From Erysipelotrichaceae bacterium (GTDB lineage Bacteria; Bacillota_I; Bacilli_A; Erysipelotrichales; Erysipelotrichaceae), in assembly GCA_017431225.1 (NCBI GenBank), contig JAFRLM010000014.1, forward strand, positions 53,172 to 117,171: 64,000 nucleotides of DNA. The letters are read 5' to 3'. How positions within the stretch are numbered: position 1 is the first letter of the stretch; each line of letters opens with the position of its first letter. A model generated the notes under the pieces. The model worked only from the letters and a program-made list of their open reading frames with translations, made no database searches and had not been told where the DNA came from. Both the position numbers and the translations under genes were made by a program. Of the stretch, positions 1 through 7,466 are shown one piece after another.

Positions 1-31
1 CGACGATCCGCAGATCTTTGAAGGAGCTCAT
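1..31 (-). CDS. 5' end of an unidentified gene (partial, runs off the window)
   Basis: An ATG on the minus strand at 31 overlaps the TAA stop of the DUF4298 gene (TAATG arrangement). Ten codons reading MSSFKDLRIV are visible before the window edge. The stop-start overlap suggests translational coupling with the upstream DUF4298 gene. Too little is present to assign a family. Confidence 0.4.
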   Translation of the reverse strand, partial: MSSFKDLRIV

Positions 32-342
32 TACCGGTCCTCCTTCAGATAACGGCTGACGACATCCGACATACGGATGACCAGATCCCGCTCATCTGTC
101 AGAAGATCATATACGGCATCCTCGGAAAGCACGCCGCAGCGAAGGTCTTCCGGCAGCTCGCCCTTTTCCCAGGATTCATAGTCCTTCATCCACTGCCTTC
201 CGGAATAGTATCTCTCCAGTTCGCGGATATTCTTCCGGCTGACGGCATAGGCTTCCAGCGCTTTTTCCAAAGCGTCCAGAGCCGCTCTGCCAACGTTAAG
301 ATGATCTTCCATTTTTGTGATACGTTCAGTTTGTTTGCTCAT
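31..342 (-). CDS. DUF4298 family protein
   Basis: A 103-residue, charged, soluble protein, predicted to be mostly helical. The central ELERYYSGRQWMKDYESW stretch followed by GELPEDLRCGVLSEDAVYDLL matches the conserved core of DUF4298, a small Firmicutes family of unknown function. There is no signal peptide or membrane segment. It lies 14 bp downstream of the zinc-ribbon gene on the same strand and its stop overlaps the next start, so the three are probably co-transcribed. Family assignment is from memory of the conserved core; the function is unknown. Confidence 0.75.
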   Translation of the reverse strand: MSKQTERITKMEDHLNVGRAALDALEKALEAYAVSRKNIRELERYYSGRQWMKDYESWEKGELPEDLRCGVLSEDAVYDLLTDERDLVIRMSDVVSRYLKEDR

Positions 343-356
343 GGTTCTCTCCGTTC

Positions 357-1658
357 CTATCTGTATCTGACTGAGGTCACTTCCCAGTCCTCCCGCGAAC
401 TCTCGAATCTGCTGTGACAGTGCGGGCAGTGTTTCTCTTTCAGCACATTGAAACTGCCTCCGCAGTTCGGACAGACGACTGCAGAGAAAGCGAATGTGTC
501 TTTTACCTTGAATTCAGCATTATGGCGCATGGTCATCAGGATCCGGTCTTCCCTTACTCTGACTTTGTTTCCCTCATCGTAGAAATCTGTCAGGAAGAGT
601 TCCAGTTCGACTTCCAGATATCCGTCCTTTTCGTTGATCGAGCGGACACCGACCGCGCCTTTCGAAGTGCAGTGGATCAGATCCGCGAAACGCTCATCCA
701 GTTTGCCTCCGGCATACTGCGGCAGTTCCTGCGGATCCCTGCTGAAGACGATCGTGCGGAACAGGGACATCGCCTTTCCGGAGAAGTATTCCACGCTGAA
801 GGTCGGATCATATACCGAAAGCGATTTATTAAGCTTTTTGTCGCTGCCGAGCGCGCCGAGCATCGGCATGGACTTTCCGGCAAGTCTGAACAGTTTTCCG
901 AGCAGAAGGAAACTGTAGAACATATACGCTAAAAAAGCGAAGACCCCGGCGGTCAATGCGCTTAACAGCAGAATGCCCAGGATGCCGAGGAGCCCGTTTT
1001 TCAAATATCCGGCGGCTACACAGCTGATCAGTCCGACCACCGCGCCAACGACGGCGCCGATCTTTGGGATCTGCTTCGATTTCTTGTCGATCACTTCCGG
1101 TGCCGGGATCGTCTCAGCGGCATAATAGTTAACGACCTTCGGGAACAGATCCTTATAAACGAAATGGGTACGGCAGAACGGACAGCCGCCCTGCAGCAGA
1201 TCGCTGACTTTTGCGATGTTTCCGCAGTTCGGACAGCCGGCAGCAGTTTCACCGATGCCTTTCTCCCCTTCTGCCGGTTCAATGATCGAAAGGTAGACAT
1301 TCAGATCCTTTTTGCGTTTATAGAGAGTTTCGCCGTTACGCTGAAATTCCAGCTCTTCCTCAAAACTGCGGTAATGGGTGGAACGGTTGTACGGATTCAA
1401 AGAGCCTCCCAGCACCTTGGATGCCTGCATCGGCGGGGTGCCCCGCGGAGTCAATGTACAGTGCGCTTCGATCCGACGCTCTTTCAGGCGTTTTTCCTGC
1501 AGGTCAAGCAGGTAGCGGATGTCCTGATCTGCATCAAAAGGCTCGTTTCCATTAGCGAACCATTGTTCCAGCTCCTCGCAGAAGCGGCCGAACAAGTCTT
1601 CCCTGTCGGAGCGCCAGCTTTGCAGCGTCGGCGTCAATTCTACATTCTCATCATTCAT
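357..1658 (-). CDS. zinc-ribbon membrane protein with a Tim44-like domain
   Basis: A 433-residue protein. A soluble N-terminal region (about 1-145) is followed by a first zinc ribbon with paired cysteines (CPNC...CPFC, about 145-170), two hydrophobic membrane segments (about 200-265), a region starting YDPTFSVEYFSGKAMSLF that resembles the start of Tim44-like domains, and a C-terminal second zinc ribbon (CPNC...CPHC). The reading frame stays open upstream to 1829, but that part is read in another frame as a truncated TauE gene, so I place the start at the ATG at 1658. No ribosome binding site precedes this ATG; instead TATAAT ends 7 nt before it (leaderless candidate). Likely a membrane protein of unknown role; the Tim44 match is moderate. 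Confidence 0.7.
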   Translation of the reverse strand: MNDENVELTPTLQSWRSDREDLFGRFCEELEQWFANGNEPFDADQDIRYLLDLQEKRLKERRIEAHCTLTPRGTPPMQASKVLGGSLNPYNRSTHYRSFEEELEFQRNGETLYKRKKDLNVYLSIIEPAEGEKGIGETAAGCPNCGNIAKVSDLLQGGCPFCRTHFVYKDLFPKVVNYYAAETIPAPEVIDKKSKQIPKIGAVVGAVVGLISCVAAGYLKNGLLGILGILLLSALTAGVFAFLAYMFYSFLLLGKLFRLAGKSMPMLGALGSDKKLNKSLSVYDPTFSVEYFSGKAMSLFRTIVFSRDPQELPQYAGGKLDERFADLIHCTSKGAVGVRSINEKDGYLEVELELFLTDFYDEGNKVRVREDRILMTMRHNAEFKVKDTFAFSAVVCPNCGGSFNVLKEKHCPHCHSRFESSREDWEVTSVRYR

Positions 1659-1671
1659 AAACTCTATTATA
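1659..1671 (-). promoter_or_regulatory. -10 element abutting the zinc-ribbon gene start
   Basis: TATAAT on the minus strand (1671-1666) is separated by 7 nt from the ATG at 1658, so transcription would begin at or next to the start codon. There is no AGGAGG-like site in between. The hexamer lies at the 3' end of the truncated permease gene. Confidence 0.45.
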
Positions 1672-1795
1672 CCCCTATTTTCTGCAGCAGAAGCACGATC
1701 AGGATCGGGACCATAACGGTCGCGGCTGAAAGTCCGGCGAGACCGGTCCCGACACCGGCACCGATCGAAGCGATAATATACCAGAAGATCTCCAT
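1667..1795 (-). pseudogene. truncated TauE/SafE-family permease (N-terminal 42 codons only)
   Basis: An ATG at 1795 opens a 42-codon frame ending in TAA at 1667. The peptide begins MEIFWYIIASIGAGVGTG and continues LAGLSAATVMVPILIVL, the characteristic first membrane helix and glycine-rich loop of a Firmicutes TauE/SafE (sulfite exporter family) permease, which is normally about 250-300 residues. It then ends after LLQKIGV. Everything after the first helix is missing, so this looks like a deletion remnant whose 3' end now touches the promoter and start of the zinc-ribbon gene. A functional small membrane peptide cannot be excluded. Confidence 0.6.
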
Positions 1796-1903
1796 GCTGC
1801 CATTTTAACCGATATTTTTTAAGATTCAAAAGGTTTATATGTCAGTTCTTTCAACAAGCGGATCGGGTAGATATCCGCGGTTGCCGGGATCTCTGCATCA
1901 GAA

Positions 1904-1927
1904 AAGCCGGAGCGTTCGCTCCGGCTT
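1904..1927 (-). terminator. intrinsic terminator of the hnd operon
   Basis: A perfect inverted repeat (AAGCCGGAGC, 4-nt loop, GCTCCGGCTT) about 20 bp past the hndD stop on the minus strand, followed by TTTTCTG. GC-rich stem and T run suit rho-independent termination in the direction of the operon. Confidence 0.85.
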
Positions 1928-1947
1928 CCGTTTGATCAGATCGAAGA

Positions 1948-3705
1948 TTATTTGAATCTCGGCTTCTGGGAATAGGTCGTATGCAGATAATGATGGGACA
2001 GTTCTCCGCCCGGCTTGCCCAGGTAATCTCTGTAAAGAGCCTGGATCTGGCTGTTTTCATGCGACTTGCGCAGCGGCATGATCTTGTCTTCATCATACAG
2101 AGCTTTCGCTCTCTTCTGACGGTAGGCATCCAGTCCTTCTTTGTTTTTGATAACAGAGGAGACGAAGGGCTGACCGCCGCCGTTGATGCATCCGCCCGGG
2201 CATCCCATGATCTCGATGAAGTGGTACGGAGAGGTACCGTTACGGATCTGGTCAAGCAGCGGTTTGGCATTTGCCATACCGGAGGTGACCGCGATCTTAA
2301 CATCGACACCAGCGATATTCAGAGTTGCTTCCTTGACGCCTTCAAGACCACGTACGACTTCGTAGTCGACTTTCGGCAGGTCTTTCTTTTCGAGGACGTC
2401 GGCAACTGTACGCAGAGCCGCTTCCATAACACCGCCGGTAGCGCCGAAGATGACGCCGGCACCGGTGTATTCACCGAAGAGATCCTGGTCGAACTGTTCA
2501 TCCTTCAGGTTGACGAAGTCGATGCCGAAGGCTTTGATCAGGTGTGCGCATTCTCTGGTCGTCAGGACGATATCGACATCGTTGAGGCCGTCCTTTTCGA
2601 GCAGTTCCGGTTTGATGATCTCCGCTTTCTTGGCGGAACACGGCATGATCGAAACGTTGACGATCTTCGCCGGATCGATATGGTTGACTTCCGCGAAGTG
2701 GCGCTTGATCATCGCGCCGAGCATCATATGCGGGGATTTGCAGGTGCTCAGATGATCGAGGATATCACCGTATTCGAATTCCGCATAGCGGACCCAGCCC
2801 GGTGAACAGGAAGTGATCATCGGGAGGACGCCGCCGTTCTGCAGACGATCCATGAATTCGTAGCCTTCCTCCATGATCGTGAGGTCAGCGCCGAAGTTCG
2901 TATCGTAGACTCTGTCGAAACCGCACTGTTTGAGAGCGGCTGCCATCTTGCCGGTGACACGGGTTCCGATCGGCAGACCGAATTCTTCGCCTAAAGCCGC
3001 GCGGACAGCCGGAGCGGTCTGGACGACAACGAATTTATCCGGATCATTGAGGGCATCGATGACTTTCTGGGTATCTTCCTTGACGGAAAGAGCGGCAGTC
3101 GGACAGTTGATGACACACTGGCCGCACTGCATGCAGTTGACTTCCGCGAATGCCTTGCCGTAGATCGGGGCAACGACAGTCTCGAAACCACGCTGTTCAT
3201 AGCCCAGGATACCTAAGCCCTGGAACTTCTTGCAGGTCTCGACACAGCGTCCGCATAAGACACACTTGGATGCGTCTCTTTCGATCGCGATAACGAAATC
3301 ATCGATCGTCTTGCGTTTCTTTTCGCCGGAATACGGTACATCGCGGATGCCGAGCTCTTCTGTCAGAGTCTGCAGTTCGCAGTTCTGGTTACGGACACAG
3401 GAGAGACAGTCCTTGGAATGGTTGGAAAGGATCAGCTCAACGGTATTTCTTCTGGCATCCAGAACTCTTTTTGTATGTGTGAAGACTTCCTGTCCCTCAG
3501 CGACCGGAGTGGTGCAGGCGGACAGAAGGTTTCTGGCACGCTTGACTTCAACAAGGCAGACACGGCAGGCGCCGGACTTGTTGACATCCTTCAGGTAGCA
3601 GAGAGTCGGGATATGGATGCCGGCAGCGATCGCTGCATCCAGGATGGTATCACCCTCGTTGGCGGTGACATCAATATTATCGATCTTTAAATGTACTTCT
3701 GACAT
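1948..3705 (-). CDS. hndD: NADP-reducing [FeFe] hydrogenase catalytic subunit HndD
   Basis: A 585-residue hydrogenase that interconverts H2 with protons and electrons on the H-cluster. Domains in order: N-terminal [2Fe-2S] ferredoxin fold (Cys 36, 47, 50, 64), a His/Cys-ligated [4Fe-4S] segment (HSKDCLSC...NC, about 95-110), two [4Fe-4S] ferredoxin motifs (CVLCGRCVETC about 148-158 and CMQCGQCVINC about 191-201), and the H-cluster domain with motif L1 TSCSPGW (298-304), L2 MPCSAKK (355-360) and L3 MGCPGGCINGGG (500-511). L1 has Ser where most enzymes have a second Cys. Last gene of the operon, 13 bp after hndC, with a good AGGAGAG site. It should act with HndA, HndB and HndC as a soluble cytoplasmic complex linking NAD(P)H to H2. 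The HydEFG maturases it needs are not in this window. Confidence 0.95.
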   Translation of the reverse strand: MSEVHLKIDNIDVTANEGDTILDAAIAAGIHIPTLCYLKDVNKSGACRVCLVEVKRARNLLSACTTPVAEGQEVFTHTKRVLDARRNTVELILSNHSKDCLSCVRNQNCELQTLTEELGIRDVPYSGEKKRKTIDDFVIAIERDASKCVLCGRCVETCKKFQGLGILGYEQRGFETVVAPIYGKAFAEVNCMQCGQCVINCPTAALSVKEDTQKVIDALNDPDKFVVVQTAPAVRAALGEEFGLPIGTRVTGKMAAALKQCGFDRVYDTNFGADLTIMEEGYEFMDRLQNGGVLPMITSCSPGWVRYAEFEYGDILDHLSTCKSPHMMLGAMIKRHFAEVNHIDPAKIVNVSIMPCSAKKAEIIKPELLEKDGLNDVDIVLTTRECAHLIKAFGIDFVNLKDEQFDQDLFGEYTGAGVIFGATGGVMEAALRTVADVLEKKDLPKVDYEVVRGLEGVKEATLNIAGVDVKIAVTSGMANAKPLLDQIRNGTSPYHFIEIMGCPGGCINGGGQPFVSSVIKNKEGLDAYRQKRAKALYDEDKIMPLRKSHENSQIQALYRDYLGKPGGELSHHYLHTTYSQKPRFK

Positions 3706-3718
3706 TTTCTCTCTCCTC

Positions 3719-5515
3719 CTAACCTCTGGAAATCGCGCCGAAACGGCAGTTGCTCATACAGGTGCCGCACTTGATGCACTTGTCGGTATCAATGACGTAC
3801 GGAACTTTGCCCGGAACGCCGCTGATCGCATTGACCGGACAGTTGCGTGCACACATCGAGCACTTCTTACATTTATCCGGATCGATCTTGTAGGTCAGTA
3901 AAGCCTTGCAGACGCCGGCCGGACATTTCTTGTCGACGATATGAGCGATGTATTCATCACGGAAATGTGTCAGTGTGGAAAGGATCGGGTTCGGTGCTGT
4001 CTGACCCAGACCGCAGAGCGCTGTATCCTTGATCTCGTAGCAGAGTTTTTCCATCTGATCGAGCATTTCCATCGTGCCTTCACCGTTGCAGATCTTGGTC
4101 AGCATCTCAAGCAGTCTCTTGGTGCCGACACGGCACGGTGTACATTTACCGCAGGATTCCTCGACGATGAATTCGAGGTAGAAACGGGCAACGTCGACCA
4201 TACAGTTATCTTCATCCAGGACGATCATACCGCCGGAACCCATCATCGAGCCGGCTGCGACCAGGTTATCGTAGTCGATCGGTGTATCGAGTTCTTTTTC
4301 GGTCAGACAGCCGCCGGACGGACCGCCGGTCTGAACAGCCTTGAATTCCTTATTGTTCGGGCAGCCGCCGCCGATCTCGTAGATGATCTCACGCAGTGTT
4401 GTACCCATCGGGATCTCGACTAAGCCGGTATTCTTGATCTTTCCGCCTAAAGCGAAGACCTTTGTACCCTTGGATTTTTCCGTACCGATCGATGCGTACC
4501 AGTCGGCACCCTTATTGATGATCTGAGCAACGTTTGCCAGTGTTTCAACGTTGTTGATGCTGGTCGGTTTCTTCCAGACACCGGAAACAGCCGGGAACGG
4601 CGGTTTCGGATTCGGCATACCGCGCTTGCCTTCGATCGAAGAGATCAGAGCGGTCTCTTCACCACAGACGAAGGCGCCGGCACCTAAACGCAGCTCGATA
4701 TCGAAATCAAAGCCGCTGCCGAAGATGTCCTTGCCTAAAAGGCCGTATTCGTGTGCCTGCTTGATCGCGATCTCCAGACGGCCGACAGCGATCGGGTATT
4801 CCGCACGGATGTAGATGTAACCCTGATGAGCGCCGACGGCGTAAGCCATGATCGCCATACCTTCGATGATCGCATGCGGGTCACCTTCCAGGATGGAACG
4901 GTCCATGAATGCACCCGGGTCGCCTTCATCCGCGTTACAGATGACGTATTTCTCATCGCCCGGCTGATCTTTTTCGAACTGCCATTTCAGTCCGGTCGGG
5001 AAGCCGGCACCGCCGCGTCCGCGCAGACCGGATTTCTTCATCTCATCGATGACTTCCTGCGGAGTCATCTGGGTCAGAGCCTTACCTAAAGCCTCATAAC
5101 CGTCCATAGCGATGTATTCGGTGATATCTTCCGGGTTGATCTTGCCGCAGTTGCGTAAAGCGATACGCTGCTGCTTTTCATAGAACTTGATCTTGTCGAT
5201 ATCGTAGATCTTTTCTTTTGTTTCAAGATCCTCGTCAGTCAGTTCGAGTTCCTTAACGACACGTCCCTTGTAGAGATGCTCGGAAACGATCCTTTCCGCA
5301 TCTTCCGGCTTGACGTGGCAGTAGAAGACCTTGTCCGGATAAACAGCGACGATCGGGCCTTTCTGGCAGAGACCGAAACAGCCGGTCTTGACGACCTTGA
5401 CTTCGCTGTCGATATCATATTTCTTCAGCGCGGCGTTGAGGTTTTCAACGATCTGTGCCGAATTGCTGGCGGAACAGCCTGTTCCGGCACAGCATAAGAC
5501 ATTCATACGATACAT
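3719..5515 (-). CDS. hndC: NADP-reducing hydrogenase subunit HndC (NuoF-like, NAD(P)H/FMN-binding)
   Basis: A 598-residue flavoprotein that oxidises or reduces NAD(P)H and passes electrons to the hydrogenase subunit. A thioredoxin-like [2Fe-2S] domain comes first (Cys 9, 14, 46, 50), followed by the NuoF core with the glycine-rich GRGGAGFPTG nucleotide/FMN segment (about 175), CNADEGDPGAF and GEETALI, an SLBB region, the [4Fe-4S] motif ESCGKCTPCRVG (about 465), and a C-terminal pair of [4Fe-4S] ferredoxin motifs (CKKCSMCARNC, CIKCGTCMSNC). This is the full architecture of trimeric and tetrameric bifurcating or NADP-linked hydrogenases. It lies 2 bp after hndB and 13 bp before hndD. Confidence 0.95.
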   Translation of the reverse strand: MYRMNVLCCAGTGCSASNSAQIVENLNAALKKYDIDSEVKVVKTGCFGLCQKGPIVAVYPDKVFYCHVKPEDAERIVSEHLYKGRVVKELELTDEDLETKEKIYDIDKIKFYEKQQRIALRNCGKINPEDITEYIAMDGYEALGKALTQMTPQEVIDEMKKSGLRGRGGAGFPTGLKWQFEKDQPGDEKYVICNADEGDPGAFMDRSILEGDPHAIIEGMAIMAYAVGAHQGYIYIRAEYPIAVGRLEIAIKQAHEYGLLGKDIFGSGFDFDIELRLGAGAFVCGEETALISSIEGKRGMPNPKPPFPAVSGVWKKPTSINNVETLANVAQIINKGADWYASIGTEKSKGTKVFALGGKIKNTGLVEIPMGTTLREIIYEIGGGCPNNKEFKAVQTGGPSGGCLTEKELDTPIDYDNLVAAGSMMGSGGMIVLDEDNCMVDVARFYLEFIVEESCGKCTPCRVGTKRLLEMLTKICNGEGTMEMLDQMEKLCYEIKDTALCGLGQTAPNPILSTLTHFRDEYIAHIVDKKCPAGVCKALLTYKIDPDKCKKCSMCARNCPVNAISGVPGKVPYVIDTDKCIKCGTCMSNCRFGAISRG

Positions 5516-5517
5516 GC

Positions 5518-5889
5518 TTATGCCTCCTTCTTAGCGGCTTCTACGGTGTATTCTTCGACGACTTCACCTTTACCGATATGCTGTTCCAGCACTTTTTCCG
5601 CTTTTGCGGGGGTCATGTGGACATAGGTCGTGTGCGATCCGTCCTTACCGTAGACCTCGACGATCGGCTCGTATACGCACATACCGATGCAGCCGGTCTG
5701 GGTAACGACGCAGTTGTAGTTTTTAGCGGCAGTTTCCTCCACTAGACGATTGAGCACCGGGCGCGCGCCGGCTGCGATACCGCAGGTCGCCATACCGACG
5801 ACGACACGGTAATCCTTGCCTTCTTCACGCATCTCGACTTTTTTCAGTGCCGCTTCGCGCATTTTCCTCAGTTCTTCCAAACTTTTCAT
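5518..5889 (-). CDS. hndB: NADP-reducing hydrogenase subunit HndB ([2Fe-2S] thioredoxin-like ferredoxin)
   Basis: A 123-residue protein with an N-terminal helix (MKSLEELRKMREAALKKV) and a thioredoxin-like [2Fe-2S] ferredoxin fold. Ligand cysteines lie in VGMATCGIAAGA and TQTGCIGMCVYEP. This is the small electron-transfer subunit of Hnd-type hydrogenases and matches the family's usual length. It starts 4 bp after the preceding ATPase gene with a GGAGGG site. Confidence 0.92.
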   Translation of the reverse strand: MKSLEELRKMREAALKKVEMREEGKDYRVVVGMATCGIAAGARPVLNRLVEETAAKNYNCVVTQTGCIGMCVYEPIVEVYGKDGSHTTYVHMTPAKAEKVLEQHIGKGEVVEEYTVEAAKKEA

Positions 5890-5893
5890 ACTC

Positions 5894-6442
5894 TCAGCCC
5901 TCCTCTAAAGCTTCGATATTCTGATTGATATATTCCTTAATCCACAGAAGGATCTCGGGCTCCTGCATGCTGACTCCATCCAGCATGGCCCTTACCTCCG
6001 CGGATGTAAAGACGAATTTGTTCTGATCGCTTTCGTATGAAAGCGTGTAATCGATCTCTTCATTTGCCTGGATCGCGTACATCATCATCGCACCGAGATC
6101 CCCGAGGGGCGGTGTATCGATGTTGTCCTTTTCGACTTCGGCAATGACTTTCGTGCCTTTCCCTTCCTCGCTCTCGATATGGAAGGAACCGTTGCAGATC
6201 TCGCAGAGTCCTTTCATGAAGGAGACACCCATGCCGACTTTGCGGGTCGTGCGGGTCGTGGTGAAGGGATCGGTCACCTTTTTCAGCAGCTCTTCTGACA
6301 TTCCCTTACCGTCATCGCTGAGCTGCATGCGTATGCGGTTTTCCTTTTTTGAATCCGATATCAGCAGCGTGATCTTCTTCGCGCCGGCCTGGATCGAATT
6401 CATCAGCAGTTCCAGGATCTGCATCGCCAGATCTTCCATCAT
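5894..6442 (-). CDS. hydrogenase-operon HATPase (kinase-type ATP-binding protein)
   Basis: 182 residues from the ATG at 6442, which overlaps the TGA of the PHP gene (ATGA) and has a GAGGA site 8 nt upstream; an in-frame ATG at 6457 lies inside the PHP gene and is less likely. The N-terminal two thirds is a GHKL/HATPase domain: N box ELLMNSIQAGAK, G1 box DDGKGM, and G2 region TTTRTTRKVGMGVSF. There is no phospho-acceptor histidine domain and no membrane segment, so this is a stand-alone ATPase domain. A comparable gene sits beside Thermotoga-type hydrogenase genes. Role inferred to be regulatory (redox or ATP sensing, or partner switching); its partner is unknown. Confidence 0.8.
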   Translation of the reverse strand: MMEDLAMQILELLMNSIQAGAKKITLLISDSKKENRIRMQLSDDGKGMSEELLKKVTDPFTTTRTTRKVGMGVSFMKGLCEICNGSFHIESEEGKGTKVIAEVEKDNIDTPPLGDLGAMMMYAIQANEEIDYTLSYESDQNKFVFTSAEVRAMLDGVSMQEPEILLWIKEYINQNIEALEEG

Positions 6443-7140
6443 GGCAGTTTCCTCCACATCGCCCGCAGTTCCGCAGACGGCAGCGAATTCACTCTTTCCG
6501 AGATATCGATCAGCTGATGGGCGTCAGAATCGATCAGCCAGAAGGTCTCCTCCTCCTTGATCCAGGGGTGGGACTTCAGCACCTGCTGACGCTGCAGTTC
6601 GCTCTTTACCTCGAGACCGTCATACGGCAGCCCTTCCGGGATAAAGCCCAGCTGGTTGGTGATCGAGTTCTTGCGGTCCAGGACATGGGCCAGGATCGCC
6701 TTACCGCCGGTAGCGTGGATCGCTTCGATACACTCTTCCAGGTTCTGATCCAGCGAGATGATCAGCAGTTTGCTTTCCGTGCCGATCAGCTCATCGTTTT
6801 CGTTGCGGATCTCTTCCTTTCCGAAAAAGTGCTCGTCATTGGGAATGAATGGCAGGTGTTCATCGAGCCAGGGCTGCAGTGACAGCGCCTGCTCAAGATC
6901 ATCGTAGAGCGCCAGTACATGGACTTCCTCACTGCTCTCGAGTTCCGCTCCGTACAGCATCTTCAGTCCGGCTCTTTCGGCCGCCTTCGCGATGCCCGGC
7001 AGGTTCTTCGTGGAGTTATGATCTGTCAGAGCGATCAGATCGAGCTCCTTGATCAGAGCCATGTTGACGATGTTGGTGGGGGTCATCTCATCCTCCGCGC
7101 AGGGGGAGAGACAGCTGTGCATGTGCAGATCGTAGAACAT
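6439..7140 (-). CDS. PHP-domain phosphoesterase of the hnd operon
   Basis: A 233-residue PHP-domain protein. The metal-binding motif DLHMHSCLSPC is at residues 4-14, with LTDHNS (about 38), a Glu in YGAELESSEE (about 65), an ILAHV histidine (about 150) and the terminal DSDAHQ (about 204). These residues normally hold a trinuclear metal site that hydrolyses phosphoesters. Substrate unknown; RNase AM/TrpH-like or nucleotide phosphatase activity is possible. It overlaps its neighbours on both sides (TGATG, ATGA), so it is translated with the hydrogenase genes. Confidence 0.85.
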   Translation of the reverse strand: MFYDLHMHSCLSPCAEDEMTPTNIVNMALIKELDLIALTDHNSTKNLPGIAKAAERAGLKMLYGAELESSEEVHVLALYDDLEQALSLQPWLDEHLPFIPNDEHFFGKEEIRNENDELIGTESKLLIISLDQNLEECIEAIHATGGKAILAHVLDRKNSITNQLGFIPEGLPYDGLEVKSELQRQQVLKSHPWIKEEETFWLIDSDAHQLIDISERVNSLPSAELRAMWRKLP

Positions 7141-7466
7141 CAGACGCCTGCTTCATACAGTCTGACAGCCGTTTCATAGACCGGCAGGTCACTGTAAAGC
7201 AGGGTCAGACCCTCATTCTTTGCACGTTCAATAACTTCTTCCGGGAATTCCGCCTGTTCCGCGAGCACGATGCAGGAGAATTCTCTTAAGACCGCGACGG
7301 CGATCACATTGAGATGGCTCTGGACCGTGATCCAGGCCTGTTCCGGCTGACCTTTTCCCATGACCCAGGACAGAAGATCACCGCAGTAGACGCCTGCGAC
7401 TTCCCTGTCTTCTCCGAGATACACGGTCTTGAAGCCGGTCTTTTCGATCATTTCCGTTACTTTCAT
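7140..7466 (-). CDS. DRTGG-domain protein (second copy in the operon)
   Basis: A 108-residue single-domain protein of the DRTGG fold, found as an accessory domain beside CBS and phosphotransacetylase domains. Visible features are the VYCGDLLSWVMG segment, a central QSHLNVIAVAVLRE strand-helix, and the C-terminal GLTLLYSDLPVYETAVRLYEAG, which is shared with the other DRTGG gene at 9066-9425 (GITVLTTPLTMYEACGVLYREG). The two are paralogues flanking the Fe-S and ATPase genes. Ligand unknown; a small-molecule sensor is the usual guess. Overlaps both neighbours by the ATGA or TGATG pattern. Confidence 0.8.
   Translation of the reverse strand: MKVTEMIEKTGFKTVYLGEDREVAGVYCGDLLSWVMGKGQPEQAWITVQSHLNVIAVAVLREFSCIVLAEQAEFPEEVIERAKNEGLTLLYSDLPVYETAVRLYEAGV

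Noticed and set aside
414..932. Long open frames antisense to the zinc-ribbon gene, and many similar long frames antisense to the hnd, his, add and abc genes
   Set aside because: They lie opposite strongly recognisable genes, show no conserved motifs or ribosome binding sites, and arise from the codon bias of the true strand.
1659..1829. N-terminal extension of the zinc-ribbon protein to a start at 1829
   Set aside because: The stretch is arginine-rich shadow of the TauE fragment, which reads sensibly in another frame.
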